64,000 bases of DNA from positions 62,001-126,000 of the forward strand of contig JAFDVW010000008.1 in NCBI GenBank assembly GCA_018268755.1. The letters run 5' to 3'. The DNA comes from Acidobacteriota bacterium (lineage in GTDB: Bacteria; Acidobacteriota; Terriglobia; Terriglobales; Acidobacteriaceae). The position numbers and the translations under genes are program-made. Below the pieces are notes generated by a model, which worked only from the letters and a program-made list of their open reading frames with translations, was not told the origin of the DNA and ran no database searches. Shown here one piece after another: positions 34,827 to 43,586 of this stretch; within the stretch, counting starts at the first letter, position 1; the number at the start of each line of letters is the position of its first letter.

Positions 34827-34851
34827 GTCGACTGTCGACGGTATGAAATAT
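34827..34851 (-). promoter_or_regulatory. Promoter and double operator of alanine racemase
   Basis: On the minus strand an extended -10 TGGTATATT (TATATT at 34846-34851) is followed by GTCGACAGTCGAC (34827-34839). This is the same 13-base double site as at 22935-22947. It covers the expected transcription start, 14 bases before the start codon. Confidence 0.78.
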
Positions 34852-34895
34852 ACCATAAAACGATAGTCATTCTCCACGGCAACGATTCCAGGTGC

Positions 34896-35585
34896 AAAGG
34901 TCCCAACCAAGCGGTGGAACGCATGAAAGGCGGAGAGCCTCCGCTCAGCAGCAATGTTGAAAGAATCCTGTGGAATTCTGGGTTCCCCGTCGGTGCTGAA
35001 GTCAGCCGAGGCATCGTCAATGGAGCGGCCCCACGTGTAACGGGCCTCGCCTGTAACGCTGCGCCAACGAGCGTGGCCTTCGGCCTGAAGTGAATGGTAG
35101 ACGCTCGAACTCCGCGAAACGAAGGTCTCGAGCGGGCCAAACTGCGGGTGCGGCGGAGCCCCTCCGGGCTGGGACTGGTTGAGATTGCGGCTGGAATCGA
35201 GAGATGTTCCTTTGGAGCCTACGTAGGCGATGCTGAATGACTTACTTCCGAAGTTTTGCTCAACCACACTACGCCATTGCTGAAGGTATCCCGCCTTGAA
35301 ACTCCTTGCGACTTGAACGGCAACCGCTGGTGATGGAAGGGCCGGTTGCGACAAGATAGTTTGGATCGTGCTGGTTCCGAAGTTGGCAAACAGTCCAGTG
35401 GTAAAGAAAGGCGGGTTCAGTCGCGGAAGAATGTTGAGATTAAGGATAGTGGTGTCGTAGTAGACGCCGTACTCCGCACGCAACACTGGCCCGGTCCCGA
35501 ACGGCTGCCATGCCATGCCGAGACGTGGGGCAAGATTGTTCCAGTCTCCGGGATAGATCCCGCGTGGGACACCCTGCGTCCCCGC
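34896..35585 (-). pseudogene. Internal fragment of a TonB-dependent receptor beta-barrel
   Basis: About 230 residues of Oar-type receptor barrel are readable: YPGDWNNLAPRLGMAWQPFG, LRAEYGVYYDT, FKAGYLQQWRSVVEQNFGSK, FSIAYVGSKGTSLD and RYTWGRSIDDASADF. Both the N-terminal plug and the C-terminal aromatic end are missing. The fragment is fused in frame to an RHS remnant upstream and ends against the alanine racemase promoter. It is not similar enough by eye to either intact receptor here to say it derives from them. Confidence 0.8.
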
Positions 35586-37043
35586 AATGATAAATTGACA
35601 CGCCGGAACGGGTGAACAGGTACCCGTTGGATAGAAACCGAACGTGCCGGTCTGCCCTTCCTGGGGAAGCCCAAACCCGACGTGTCCCCAAGGCTGATTG
35701 CTGCTCGGGTAGTAGCAGACCTTAGTGTCGAGTCCGAGCGGATCGGCCTCAGATCCCGGGTTGTTTTCAGCGTAGCGATAGAAGTCGATTCCGCCATCGA
35801 ACAGTATCGGATCCTCACTCAGGAACCTGCCAATGGTCGGATCAAAATAGCGAAAACGGTAATTGTAAAGCCCAGTTTCCGAATCCAACTCACGCCCTGT
35901 AAACTGGAATGGATTTGTGAGCGTGCCCGTGGACCCGACTAGCTTTCCAAATGAGTCATAGCTGTACGTGTTTGCGAATGCTCCGGTGGAAGCGCTGAGG
36001 GATGTAGTGCTGCCAAGAAAATCTATTTGATAAAAGCTCGTGATCGCGCCACGAAGCCCCGACAGTGGCTCATCGATTGCTGGGCCCTGGTTATATCTAG
36101 CCAGCACGTTCCCACTGGCGTCTATTTCCTCCAGCATATTTCTACCCTCATGGAGGTAGGTGATCGCTCCACTAGAGCTTGCCTTCTGTATCCTTCTCCC
36201 GAATGGGTCATACCTGAACGACACCACGTCCGAGCCACCGCCGGTCTGCGGCACCGTCGCCTGGATCAGCCGATTCTCGTAGTCCCACTCATAGCTGGTC
36301 GTGCCGTTGCTGTCGGTTTTGGTCACGGTGTTCCCGTTGGCGTCGTAGGTGTAGGTCTCGTTCGGCGTCGAGGTGAGCTGGTTCGACGCGTTGTAGCTGT
36401 ACGGGGACACGCCCAGGGAGGACAGTCTATTCCCCACCGCGTCATACGTATAGCTCTCCGTGGTGCTACCCCCCTGCGTGACCCCCAGCAACTGATAAAT
36501 GTTGTCGTAGGTATAGCTTGACGTGACGCTGGCGTAGTAGTCGGTCTTTGACGTTCGGTTCCCGGCATCGTCGTAGGTGTAGCCGGCGCCATCAAGCACC
36601 GTCGAGCCCGACTTGTGCAGCACGCTCAGCAAGTGCGACAGGCTGTCATAGGTGTAGTCGGTGTGGATGCCGTTCGGACGCGTCAGCTGCGTGCGCCGGC
36701 TCAGCGCGTCGTAGCTGAAGCCGAAGGCCCCGGTCAGCGAATTGGTCAGCGTGCTCAGCCGGTTCAGCGTGTCGTAGGTGTAGGTGTTGGTGCTGCTGTC
36801 GGGCGCGGTGAAGCCGGTGCGGTTCGAGGCCGCGTCGTAGGCATACGCATTGGTATAGGTCGTGCTGGGCAGGAACGAATACTGCGTCGTCGTCCCCACC
36901 AGCCGGCCCATGTTGTCGTAGGCGAACCCGTAGGTCCCGGTCGGGTCGGTCACCTGCTGGATTTTGCCGACCAGATCATAGACATACTCCACCTGCATGG
37001 AATCGGGATACGTATTCTCCACCAGCCGGTCGAGCGCGTCGTG
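35586..37043 (-). pseudogene. Truncated RHS/YD-repeat protein remnant
   Basis: The frame contains around a dozen YD repeats (YTYDTLNRLSTLT, YTYDANGNTVTKTD, FRYDPFGRRIQKA) and the RHS core end TGRELDSETGLYNYRFRYFDPTIGRFLSEDP, followed by the hypervariable start DPLGLDTKVCYYPSSNQPWG. The N-terminal part is absent: the frame breaks at 37043 inside the repeat DALDRLVENTYPD. The C-terminal toxin-like region is cut after about 45 residues by fusion to the TonB fragment. RHS proteins are polymorphic toxins or surface proteins; this copy is dead. GC-rich, repetitive codon use differs from neighbours. Confidence 0.85.
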
Positions 37044-37174
37044 AAGAGAAACGTGGAGAATTTTCTATCCGTTCAGGAATGGGGAGGTAGATCCACCGGC
37101 CCACCCTTCCGCCAAGAACGTGGAAGAGGTGGGCACCCTCGTGGTTCAGATCGAGTGATGATGAACAAAGTTCA
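37044..37174. repeat. Hairpin-bearing insertion splitting an RHS repeat
   Basis: About 130 bases separate two RHS pieces. Inside, GCCCACCCTTCC (37099-37110) pairs with GGAAGAGGTGGGC (37122-37134) with one bulge. This resembles the GGGTGGGC-type dispersed palindromes I associate with acidobacterial genomes, though that is from memory. It may be a REP/MITE-like element. Confidence 0.5.
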
Positions 37175-37213
37175 AAGGTGCGCCACCCGCCCGTTCACGT
37201 CGTAGGTGTGGCG
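37175..37213 (-). pseudogene. Short RHS repeat scrap upstream of the insertion
   Basis: On the minus strand the sequence encodes HTYDVNGRVAHL, a single YD-type repeat, in line with the RHS remnant beyond the insertion. It supports decay of a once continuous gene. Confidence 0.6.
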
Positions 37214-37224
37214 TCGTCTCTCGC

Positions 37225-37443
37225 TCACTCATCACTCGGTCCGCTTCGGCCGGGGGGGGAAGTAGGGATAACACGCTGATAGGGATCGCCACCCCACTTC
37301 TCGATCTCGCCCAAGACTTCCTCGTGCAAGTGCTCGACGCTTAGGTCTACAAATTCCCGTGACAACTTCATGGCATCGAGAAGGTGGTCCGCGAACGTCG
37401 CCTTCCGCTGGGCTTCCGCCATCTGTTCGTTGGTTGGTGTCAT
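37225..37443 (-). CDS. Small hypothetical protein
   Basis: This is a 72-residue acidic, probably helical protein (MTPTNEQMAEAQRKATFADHL at the start, Pro/Ser-rich tail). A GAGATGAGG ribosome site supports the start. It lies upstream of the RHS remnants on the same strand. I do not recognise a family. It could be an orphan from the former RHS locus. A 10-base inverted repeat (37152-37161 and 37229-37238) overlaps its stop region. Confidence 0.45.
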   Translation of the reverse strand: MTPTNEQMAEAQRKATFADHLLDAMKLSREFVDLSVEHLHEEVLGEIEKWGGDPYQRVIPTSPPGRSGPSDE

Positions 37444-37565
37444 TACCTCATCTCCGGCGCCGGAGGGGAATCACCGAAAAGATCTTCGCCCATCGTGCGC
37501 GACTCGAAATTAATGTTCTCCCACTTCAACATGCATGGCCCTTCGGCCGCGTGCGATAACACTGT

Positions 37566-38864
37566 TTAAGGCAGCAGTTTGATTTCATGCAAACTGAGGC
37601 CATAGCCGCTTTCAGGTGGATTGCTTTGATAGCCACCGATGAAATTGGCTGAATAGGCAAGCCACATCGTCTTTCCATCTTCACTGATAAACTTGGATGG
37701 AATATTTACGAAGTAAGCCTGTTCCCCGAAATGGTGCATATAGGTAACCATCTTCCACGGGCCCGTGATTTTACTGGATTCCAGAATGTAGGTATTGAAC
37801 CTGGAAATCGTGTCCACGCCATCCGTAATGCACATCAGATATTTTTTCAGCGGAGCATCGTAGGTCACCGTAACCACGCCCATATTGTTATTCCACTCCA
37901 CCAGTGGCCTGATCCTGGAGAAGTCTTTTGTCCAAATAGGACGCCCGGACGCATCATTTCCGCCGAAGAACTCATATTTCGACTTGTCGTTCATGTTCTT
38001 GATGCTGGGCTTTACGCGCGCCAAATATACCTGGTCGGCGGTGATCCAGCTTAGATTGGCAGGGCGCGGCTTTGGATCATCGGACACGGCGCCGTGTCCG
38101 ACCAGATAGGCTTTTCCATCGGGCGAGTGCTCCATGTTCTTTCCGAAATCCACGAAGTGCGGGGCTCCCATTTTGACCGGATCGCCTCGCTTGACCGGCG
38201 ACTCAAAGAGTGGATGGAGCGGGGTATGGGGACTTTCCTGCCACGTTTTCCCGTAATCCAGGGAATATCGAAATCCCACGAAAGGCCCCAGGACATCCCA
38301 ATTCAATTCGGTCGCAGGATCACCATCCGTGTCCAGAAGTGTGTAAGTCCCGTAATACCAGACGCCGTTATAAACCAAACTGCCGCTTGGGTACCTTCCC
38401 TGATAGGGAGCCGGGTCATCGGAATGCACGCCGGGATCGACAATCTTCAGATGCATGGCATCATCCCCAATCAGGGTGGCATGGCCCGTGGTGGCTTTGA
38501 TTCCTGGCGGAAGCTTACTGCGGGTCAGATGGAGTCCGGCTTCGGAAAACGAAAGTGACAAAACGCCGCCTGTTCTGCCATCGGTCCACGGCGAATATAG
38601 GTTTCCATCCGAGGCCCAGGAGGGATACCACGTGTCTCCGGCATCCAGCTGATTTGTGCGCCCGGTAAAACAGATGCCAGTCAACTCCGATGAGGCCGGA
38701 AAAGGATTGTCCGCTGATGGTTGCGATGGCCAGACCTGGCACGATACGTCTGTTTTGTCGCTCGCGTATACCAGGAGTCCTGACTGCAGCAGGATAAGAC
38801 CTAAAAAGAAAGCGAGTGTAATGGCGGAGGAAGACACCGACGTCCATCGATTCCACTTTGTCAT
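37566..38864 (-). CDS. Secreted beta-propeller glycosidase-like protein (possibly DUF4185/GH183 type)
   Basis: This 432-residue protein has an N-terminal membrane signal (ITLAFFLGLILLQSGLLVYA, about 15-34). The sequence has five-bladed propeller features: AGDTWYPSWASDGNLYSPW, GPFVGFRYSLDYGKTWQES, MGAPHFVDFGKN, WNNNMGVVTVTYDAPLKKYLM and SSKITGPWKMVTYMHHFGEQ. These resemble DUF4185 proteins, some of which are endo-D-arabinanases (GH183), and GH43/62-like folds. The assignment is from pattern memory only. A strong promoter and LacI-type site lie upstream, and LacI, an MFS porter and a GH172 gene are neighbours, which supports a carbohydrate role. Confidence 0.5.
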   Translation of the reverse strand: MTKWNRWTSVSSSAITLAFFLGLILLQSGLLVYASDKTDVSCQVWPSQPSADNPFPASSELTGICFTGRTNQLDAGDTWYPSWASDGNLYSPWTDGRTGGVLSLSFSEAGLHLTRSKLPPGIKATTGHATLIGDDAMHLKIVDPGVHSDDPAPYQGRYPSGSLVYNGVWYYGTYTLLDTDGDPATELNWDVLGPFVGFRYSLDYGKTWQESPHTPLHPLFESPVKRGDPVKMGAPHFVDFGKNMEHSPDGKAYLVGHGAVSDDPKPRPANLSWITADQVYLARVKPSIKNMNDKSKYEFFGGNDASGRPIWTKDFSRIRPLVEWNNNMGVVTVTYDAPLKKYLMCITDGVDTISRFNTYILESSKITGPWKMVTYMHHFGEQAYFVNIPSKFISEDGKTMWLAYSANFIGGYQSNPPESGYGLSLHEIKLLP

Positions 38865-38985
38865 GCATGGCTCCTAGATCTGGGCGAAACTTCTACAATC
38901 GAAAAGAATGAATGGGGACCTCTCTACGCTGTTTCGCGGCCCCACCGCACGAGCAGAATCCCACTGCGCCTCACGGGATTAATTT

Positions 38986-39003
38986 TGCGTTAACGCTACC
39001 GCA
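38986..39003. promoter_or_regulatory. Candidate LacI operator (copy 1)
   Basis: TGCGTTAACGCTACCGCA contains the palindrome GCGTTAACGC and matches 15 of 18 bases of the site at 40315-40332. It lies 121 bases upstream of the propeller gene, downstream of a clear minus-strand promoter: TTGACA (39065-39070), 17-base spacer, ATATTT (39042-39047). Confidence 0.6.
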
Positions 39004-39041
39004 CTTTAGCGGAATTCGTTCCGATTAGCGAGTGCCAACTG

Positions 39042-39070
39042 AAATATCACTTACAAAAAGCGCTTGTCAA
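39042..39070 (-). promoter_or_regulatory. Promoter of the 37566-38864 gene
   Basis: The minus strand has TTGACA at 39065-39070 and ATATTT at 39042-39047 with a 17-base spacer. The AAGCGCTT palindrome within the spacer (39057-39064) is a further possible regulator site. Confidence 0.6.
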
Positions 39071-39125
39071 GAACAAGTGTTCGCGAGCTTCCCCACCCTG
39101 GCTTTCTTCCAGGACTCGCCAGCAG

Positions 39126-40187
39126 CTAAAACTCAGGAGCGTTCGCATTGCGCAACTCACGGTAAAGCGCGAGGTTAGAACGCAATATGATGTTGGGATT
39201 CAAATAATAGGTGGGGGGGACAGCCCGACCACTCACAAAATGATCGACAAGCAATCGTAAGGCCGCTTGTCCCTGTTCATAAGGGCGTTGATAGATGGAA
39301 GCCGCAATCGTTCCATTCCTGAAGTAGGGAAGCATTTCGCGAAACAGGTCGGAGGTAATCAGCTTGACTTTTCCTGCTAATCCTTCACTTCGCAACGCAC
39401 GGCATACTGGAAGACAGTTTACCGTGCTTACATAGATACCGGACAGCTTCCTGTTCCTGCGTAGTAACTGGACACACTTACTAAAAGTTTCATCTTCGTC
39501 TTCATGCCCTTCGACCACATCCACAAGTCTTGCATCGGCGCGCACCTGTGGCAGCACTTCGGAAAATCCCTGGACTTTTTTATGGTGATTGTCAGTTTGC
39601 AGCATTCCGGTGACAATGGCGACTTGGGCTTTTTCCGATAGCATCAAACCCATGATTTCACCGGCAAATCTGCCGGCCAGGACTGGCTCCACACAAACCA
39701 CTGAAGTGCGGTTACTTTGCGGGGCATCGCTGGCAAGACAGACTACGCGAATTCCCTGCTGTTCCGCTTTATTAATCCACGGAGCCAGCATTTTTGGGTC
39801 TGCCGGAGTAAGAATCAAACTTCGAATGTCGGACTTTAATAGCTCTTTGACCTTTTCGACTTCCTCTTCTCCCAATCGGTCCACCGGCCGATAGACAATC
39901 TCCACGCCGAGGTGTTCATTGCGGCGGGCCTCCCGAAAAAGGCCCCGCCGCACGTAATCGTAGAAAAAGTGGAGTTCCCGCGGAATACAGATGCCAATGC
40001 GGATGCCCTTGCCGACCGACAAGACTCGGGCGGCCAGATTGGGCTTGTACCCAAGCTCTTTGGCAATTTGCAGAATACGCTGGCGGGTCGCTTCTTTGAT
40101 GCGTCCGTTGCCATGCAGGGCGCGCCCCACAGTTCCAATGGAAACGTTAGCCAGCTTCGCAATTTCTTCCATTCTGATGCGGGACAT
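39126..40187 (-). CDS. LacI-family transcriptional regulator
   Basis: I take the ATG at 40187 (MSRIRMEEIAKLANVSIGTV); the frame extends to a TTG at 40196. The roughly 353-residue protein has a LacI helix-turn-helix (IAKLANVSIGTVGRALHGNGRI), the hinge helix region (NLAARVLS) and a periplasmic-binding-protein-like sugar domain with IYVSTVNCLPVC and FRNGTIAASIYQRPYEQGQAA. It is a paralogue of the regulator at 54697. The operator candidates on both sides of the gene, at the promoters of the propeller and transporter genes, define its likely targets. Confidence 0.9.
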   Translation of the reverse strand: MSRIRMEEIAKLANVSIGTVGRALHGNGRIKEATRQRILQIAKELGYKPNLAARVLSVGKGIRIGICIPRELHFFYDYVRRGLFREARRNEHLGVEIVYRPVDRLGEEEVEKVKELLKSDIRSLILTPADPKMLAPWINKAEQQGIRVVCLASDAPQSNRTSVVCVEPVLAGRFAGEIMGLMLSEKAQVAIVTGMLQTDNHHKKVQGFSEVLPQVRADARLVDVVEGHEDEDETFSKCVQLLRRNRKLSGIYVSTVNCLPVCRALRSEGLAGKVKLITSDLFREMLPYFRNGTIAASIYQRPYEQGQAALRLLVDHFVSGRAVPPTYYLNPNIILRSNLALYRELRNANAPEF

Positions 40188-40314
40188 GTTTAGCAAATCA
40201 TTTTAAGAATAGAGACTCATGCTCGGCCGATTATAGCGAAACCTAATGAGCACTGCTACCACTGGCACCTCCAAACGCTATCCAGTGGCTGCCCAGTTGA
40301 CGCAAATGATATAG

Positions 40315-40332
40315 TGCGTAAACGTCACCGCA
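40315..40332. promoter_or_regulatory. Candidate LacI operator (copy 2)
   Basis: TGCGTAAACGTCACCGCA lies between the divergent LacI and MFS genes, 99 bases before the MFS ATG. A TATAAT element (complement of 40230-40235) marks the LacI promoter. The match to copy 1 (15 of 18) is the main evidence. Confidence 0.6.
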
Positions 40333-40430
40333 GAGGGAGAGCCGCCTATTCCCCGGCTCAACGTATGTGAAGTGGCGGAAGTCAACGTCGTAACCAAGAG
40401 TCTTTGGACGTATCCGGGGTTGAACAGACC

Positions 40431-41828
40431 ATGTTTGCCACACGCGCGCCGGAATCTACCCGGCCAAATCAAAAAGTATTTGTAGTGGTCCTCGCTTGTG
40501 TGGCTGCGCTGGGAGGACTGCTATTTGGATACGATACGGCAGTCATTTCCGGAGCGCTGGGATTCTTACGGATCCATTTTGATCTCGACGCAGTAAGAAC
40601 TGGCTGGGCCGCAAGTTGCACTCTGGTGGGATGTGTTATCGGCGCAGGGGTCAGCGGCCTTATGAGTGACTCCTTTGGCCGGCGACGGGTGATGTTCTTT
40701 TCCGCAATCATGTTCCTGATTTCAGCCGTGGGATCAGCTATCGCGGTTCATCTCACGTGGTTTGTGGTGTTTCGCATACTGGGTGGTCTTGGCATTGGGG
40801 CTGCCTCCATGGCCAGCCCCCTTTATATTGCGGAGATCGCCCCGGCCCGCTGGCGCGGCCGTCTCATCAGCCTCAATCAATTTGCCATTGTCAGCGGGAT
40901 GCTATTGGTGTACCTGGTGAACTATCAGATTGCCCGAATGGGGAGCGAGACCTGGAACATATCGATTGGCTGGCGGTGGATGCTGGGCTCAGGCGCGCTT
41001 CCCGCAATTCTGCTGTTCGGATGCCTCTTCCTCGTTCCGGAAACCCCGCGTTTCCTTGCACTCAAGGGTAGACAAGCAGAGGCGCTGGCGGTCGCGGCGC
41101 GAATCGAGGACTCGCTGTATTTCGATTTGGAATCGCGGCGCTTGGCCATTTCTGAAAATCGAGAAGTGCTGTTCCAGCCAAATCATCCTCTGGGGAGACG
41201 GCTCACTATTGGAATCATCTTGGCTATCTTCCAACAAATTACAGGCATCAATGTTTTTCTCTACTACGCGCCCCAGATATTCGCCCAGCTGGGAAGTGGC
41301 GCTAATGTAGCGTTGCTTCAAACCGTGGCCATAGGCGCTGTCAATCTGGTCTTTACCATAGTCGCTATGGGAATGGTGGACAGAGTAGGTAGAAGAACTC
41401 TGCTGATGCTCGGTTCTTTCGGAATGGGCATTTGCCTCGCCGCCATGGGCCTCGCCCTTCTGAAATCAGCCTTTGGAGCATGGCAAATCGCTTTGGTGCT
41501 TGGTTATATTGCCTGCTTTGCACTCTCCGTAGGCCCAGTGACCTGGATTGTCCTGGCCGAAATCTTTCCCGCGAAAACCCGAGGCCGCGCTATGGGGATC
41601 GCAACCATTGCGCTATGGGCAGCCAACTTTGTGGTCTCGCAAACCTTTCCCATGATGAACGAAAGCCAGTATCTGATCGCGCGATTCCAGCATGGCTTTC
41701 CCTTCTTTCTCTATGCGCTCTTCTGCTTTCTCGAATTGATCTTTGTGTGGAGAGTGCTGCCAGAGACGACGAATCGTTCTCTGGAAGATATATCGGATCT
41801 CTGGGATCGACCTGGGGGTTCCCGGTAA
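40431..41828 (+). CDS. MFS sugar porter
   Basis: This 465-residue protein from the ATG at 40431 has 12 predicted transmembrane segments. Sugar-porter signatures are ALGGLLFGYDTAVISGAL in helix 1, DSFGRRRVMF in the first cytoplasmic loop, PETPRFL after helix 6, QQITGINVFLYYAPQIF in helix 7, DRVGRRTLLMLGS and the C-terminal PETTNRSLEDI. These match XylE/GalP-type proton symporters. It imports the monosaccharide released by the neighbouring enzymes, presumably a pentose or hexose. The DUF4380-like gene begins 12 bases downstream. Confidence 0.93.
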   Translation: MFATRAPESTRPNQKVFVVVLACVAALGGLLFGYDTAVISGALGFLRIHFDLDAVRTGWAASCTLVGCVIGAGVSGLMSDSFGRRRVMFFSAIMFLISAVGSAIAVHLTWFVVFRILGGLGIGAASMASPLYIAEIAPARWRGRLISLNQFAIVSGMLLVYLVNYQIARMGSETWNISIGWRWMLGSGALPAILLFGCLFLVPETPRFLALKGRQAEALAVAARIEDSLYFDLESRRLAISENREVLFQPNHPLGRRLTIGIILAIFQQITGINVFLYYAPQIFAQLGSGANVALLQTVAIGAVNLVFTIVAMGMVDRVGRRTLLMLGSFGMGICLAAMGLALLKSAFGAWQIALVLGYIACFALSVGPVTWIVLAEIFPAKTRGRAMGIATIALWAANFVVSQTFPMMNESQYLIARFQHGFPFFLYALFCFLELIFVWRVLPETTNRSLEDISDLWDRPGGSR

Positions 41829-41840
41829 GGCCTGCGGACA

Positions 41841-43118
41841 TTGGCCGTGAAACAACCTGCCAGATCACAAACTATGTCTCACCGACTGTCAACACGTGCC
41901 GCTGCCGGAGCAATAGGGCCAGAGGTGTCGCTTTCCAATGGTCTGATCAGCATGAAGGTCATGCCTCATATCGGCGGGCGCGTCATGAGCCTTTCGCTCG
42001 GGAGAAAGGAGGTGTTGTATGTGAATCCACGTCACCAGAGCGATCCGCCCGAACCGAAGGGATTGGGACCTGGCACGGGTGAATGGAAGAATTATGGCGG
42101 CAGCAAGGTTTGGGTTGGGCCGCAGGGCTGGTCGTGCGAATCCGAATGGCCAGGGCCTCCGGATGAGGTGTTCGATTCCGGCCGATACTCCTATGAGGTA
42201 TCCAAAAACACGTCCTGCGCCTCCATCGAACTGCGGAGTGCCCATGATGAATATTCCGGAGTGACCCTCTCACGCAGACTCGAAATCAGACCAGGCACTT
42301 CGATCGTTCGATTGCGGCACCGCATGGAGAACACGTCCCGGCGGCGAGTGCGCTGGGCCATCTGGCAGGTTACCCAAGTGGATGCCGCTGATGGCCTCGA
42401 TATATTCATTCCTGCCACGGGGTTTCGCAAGACTTTCGGCAACGAACCTTACCTGGGTATGGCACACGACGAGAAGAGTGGATGGGTCCACTTGAAATAC
42501 CACAACAGAGTTGCCAAGTTTGCAGTGGGGGCGAACCAAGGATGGATGGCCGCTTTAAATCATTGCCGCAAAGTGGTCTTAGCGGAAACGTTCCCGCTAA
42601 CTCCCGGCGCAGCGTATCCGGATGGTGCGCCCACGGCTCTCTGGGTTAGTGGTGAAGGCACATTTTCCTTGCATGGCGATACCGTCGATATGTCCGGCAT
42701 TGCCAGCGGTTGCGACCCTCATGTGGAGACCGAAATCATGGGGCCTCTTATCGAACTCGATCCAGGAGAAATTACGGAACTCGCCACGGAATGGCGCTTA
42801 GCTGCTATTGAGTCGCAGACGATCCTTTCGGTCAACCCTTGTGGAGCGATCGCACGCCCGCTCAGTATCACAAAGGGGCCACAGCAGCGATTAACGGGGA
42901 TCTTCGGAGTCTTTTACGAAGGCCAGATCCAACTGGTGATGTTTGATCGCAGGTCTAAGGTCGTCAGTATACTTCCACTTGGAGATGTATCGCCGCTGCG
43001 CCCCCTCATACTGAATGAGCCTATCGCTCGACCGATGGATGCGGTTCGGTGCAGCCTGTGGCTACTCGATCAGAAGAATCAACGACTGGGAACTATCGAT
43101 CATGTCCAACTTTGCTAG
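41841..43118 (+). CDS. DUF4380-like protein with galactose-mutarotase-type fold
   Basis: The frame opens at a TTG at 41841; ATG at 41874 would give 414 residues. The N-terminal VSLSNGLISMKVMPHIGGRVMSLSLGRKEVLYVNPRH is the DUF4380 signature, related to aldose-1-epimerase-type sheets. There is no obvious signal peptide. The central part (RLRHRMENTSRRRVRWAIWQVTQV, HGDTVDMSGIASG) continues the fold. The product probably acts on or binds a sugar in the cytoplasm. It is cotranscribed with the MFS porter. Confidence 0.65.
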   Translation: MAVKQPARSQTMSHRLSTRAAAGAIGPEVSLSNGLISMKVMPHIGGRVMSLSLGRKEVLYVNPRHQSDPPEPKGLGPGTGEWKNYGGSKVWVGPQGWSCESEWPGPPDEVFDSGRYSYEVSKNTSCASIELRSAHDEYSGVTLSRRLEIRPGTSIVRLRHRMENTSRRRVRWAIWQVTQVDAADGLDIFIPATGFRKTFGNEPYLGMAHDEKSGWVHLKYHNRVAKFAVGANQGWMAALNHCRKVVLAETFPLTPGAAYPDGAPTALWVSGEGTFSLHGDTVDMSGIASGCDPHVETEIMGPLIELDPGEITELATEWRLAAIESQTILSVNPCGAIARPLSITKGPQQRLTGIFGVFYEGQIQLVMFDRRSKVVSILPLGDVSPLRPLILNEPIARPMDAVRCSLWLLDQKNQRLGTIDHVQLC

Positions 43119-43438
43119 CGACTGCCTATCAGGGAAAAGCATTCTGATTACCGGGGGGCTTGTAGCCATCGGCTGTTGCCGCAAGCAAATTGCTAACTCA
43201 CGGCGCATACGTGATAGCAAATGACATCGTTACGGCAGCACGAGCACAGAAGTTCGCCTCCGAAAACAGGTGGCCACCCTCGTAATACGCCTACATTCAC
43301 GCGGATATTACCAAGCCATGCGAAGTCGACGGGCTTGTCGACTCTGCATTCTTACGAGCTGGTAAGGTCGATATTGCCCTCTGTCATGCGGGCAGGGTAG
43401 AAAGTTGCACGATTTTGCAATACTCTGCTTCCGCATAG
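43102..43438 (+). pseudogene. Decayed SDR oxidoreductase gene
   Basis: Three reading frames must be joined to see an SDR N-terminal half: LSGKSILITGG, then ASKLLTHGAYVIANDI, then YIHADITKPCEVDGLVDSAF and KVDIALCHAGRVE. Frameshifts occur near 43165 and 43280, and a stop cuts the rest. The 5' end overlaps the DUF4380-like gene, so it was once the third gene of this operon. Sequence from here to 43586 shows nothing else. Confidence 0.8.
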
Positions 43439-43586
43439 ATAGATCCGCACCCACAACCATCCAATTCCTCCTGCCTGGAGCTGGGTGACATTGTCAAAAG
43501 ACGATGGTTTCAACTCTCGTGATGCGCGTGGAATGATTGCTTGGGCTTTCGTCTGCCTTTCGCAGGCTTCCCTGCCTGGTTAAATT

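Noticed and set aside
34479..34895. C-terminal part of the 847-residue RHS/TonB frame
   Set aside because: This stretch is antisense to the alanine racemase gene and its promoter and shows no family resemblance; it is only an open frame.
33602..35140. 512-residue alanine racemase with a long N-terminal extension
   Set aside because: The extension covers the operator, promoter and TonB fragment. The family N-terminus begins at the ATG at 34813.
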